Below, in pieces: positions 13,871 through 13,963 of a DNA stretch of 13,963 bases. The stretch spans positions 1 to 13,963 of the forward strand of contig CAMVAG010000031.1 of assembly GCA_947165405.1 (NCBI GenBank), given 5' to 3'. The notes below the pieces were generated by a model. It was given only the letters and a program-made list of their open reading frames with translations. It was not told where the DNA came from and made no database searches. Made by a program: the position numbers and the translations under genes. How positions within the stretch are numbered: the stretch's first letter is position 1; the number at the start of each line of letters is the position of its first letter. The stretch is from an uncultured Selenomonadales bacterium (GTDB lineage Bacteria; Bacillota; Negativicutes; Selenomonadales; Selenomonadaceae).

Positions 13871-13963
13871 CGGCCGTCATGGATGACGGCCGCCGGCGTT
13901 AAAAACAGGGATGTTTTTACAGCCGGTCAAACGCCCTTTTCTTTTGCTACTTTTCTTTTGGGC
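13871..13963. repeat. Structured GC-rich repeat-like element at the right edge
   Basis: Two consecutive hairpins: a perfect 9-base stem CGGCCGTCA/TGACGGCCG with loop TGGA (13871-13892), then a 14-base stem with two mismatches (13893-13906 with 13913-13926) and loop AGGGAT. A pyrimidine-rich tail follows in which CTTTTCTTTTG occurs twice (13936-13946 and 13950-13960). The sequence style is unlike the coding regions and the other intergenic spaces. The element is cut by the window end. It could be a dispersed repeat or, in part, the terminator of wecB. 13830-13870 shows no other recognisable feature. Confidence 0.55.

Overview
The window looks like the chromosome of an anaerobic Firmicutes-type bacterium, most plausibly a diderm Negativicutes/Selenomonadales member. 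That placement is inference from strong AGGAGG-type ribosome sites, TTG/GTG starts, the rph-rdgB-phosphodiesterase gene order, a fructose PTS, and a WecA/WecB-type polyprenyl-glycan pair. No marker gene fixes the taxon. No rRNA, tRNA, CRISPR array or insertion sequence is visible.

Left part (1-3760, minus strand): a two-gene operon. The first gene encodes a 966-residue fusion of an amino-acid-permease (APC) type membrane domain to a hybrid histidine kinase with a receiver. It overlaps by 4 bases a lipoprotein made of two rhodanese domains. A divergent promoter pair separates it from a single Uma2-family (DUF820) gene at 3825-4406, which has its own promoter and terminator.

Middle (4500-9600, plus strand): a fructose-uptake cluster behind a good sigma-70 type promoter. 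It holds 1-phosphofructokinase (fruK), a free-standing PTS EIIA-EIIB protein without a membrane domain, two related small secreted-protein genes, and a complete EIIA-EIIB-EIIC fructose transporter (fruA). FruA would make fructose-1-phosphate and FruK would convert it to fructose-1,6-bisphosphate. The first small-protein gene is broken by a frameshift; the second is intact. They share an almost identical ribosome-site and signal-peptide module.

Right part (9616-11487, minus strand): rph (RNase PH), rdgB (non-canonical NTP pyrophosphatase) and a YfcE/MJ0936-type phosphodiesterase, probably one operon, with none of the three starting at ATG. Divergent from it (11585-13829, plus) lie a WecA/TagO-type sugar-1-phosphate transferase and UDP-GlcNAc 2-epimerase (wecB), which begin surface-glycan synthesis.

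Non-coding structure: three intergenic elements built from 7-base units of the type NNGGAAT/GCGYAAT (near 65-89, 7362-7442, 9436-9506), two of them forming long hairpins. A different structured repeat-like element with two strong hairpins runs off the right edge (13871-13963).
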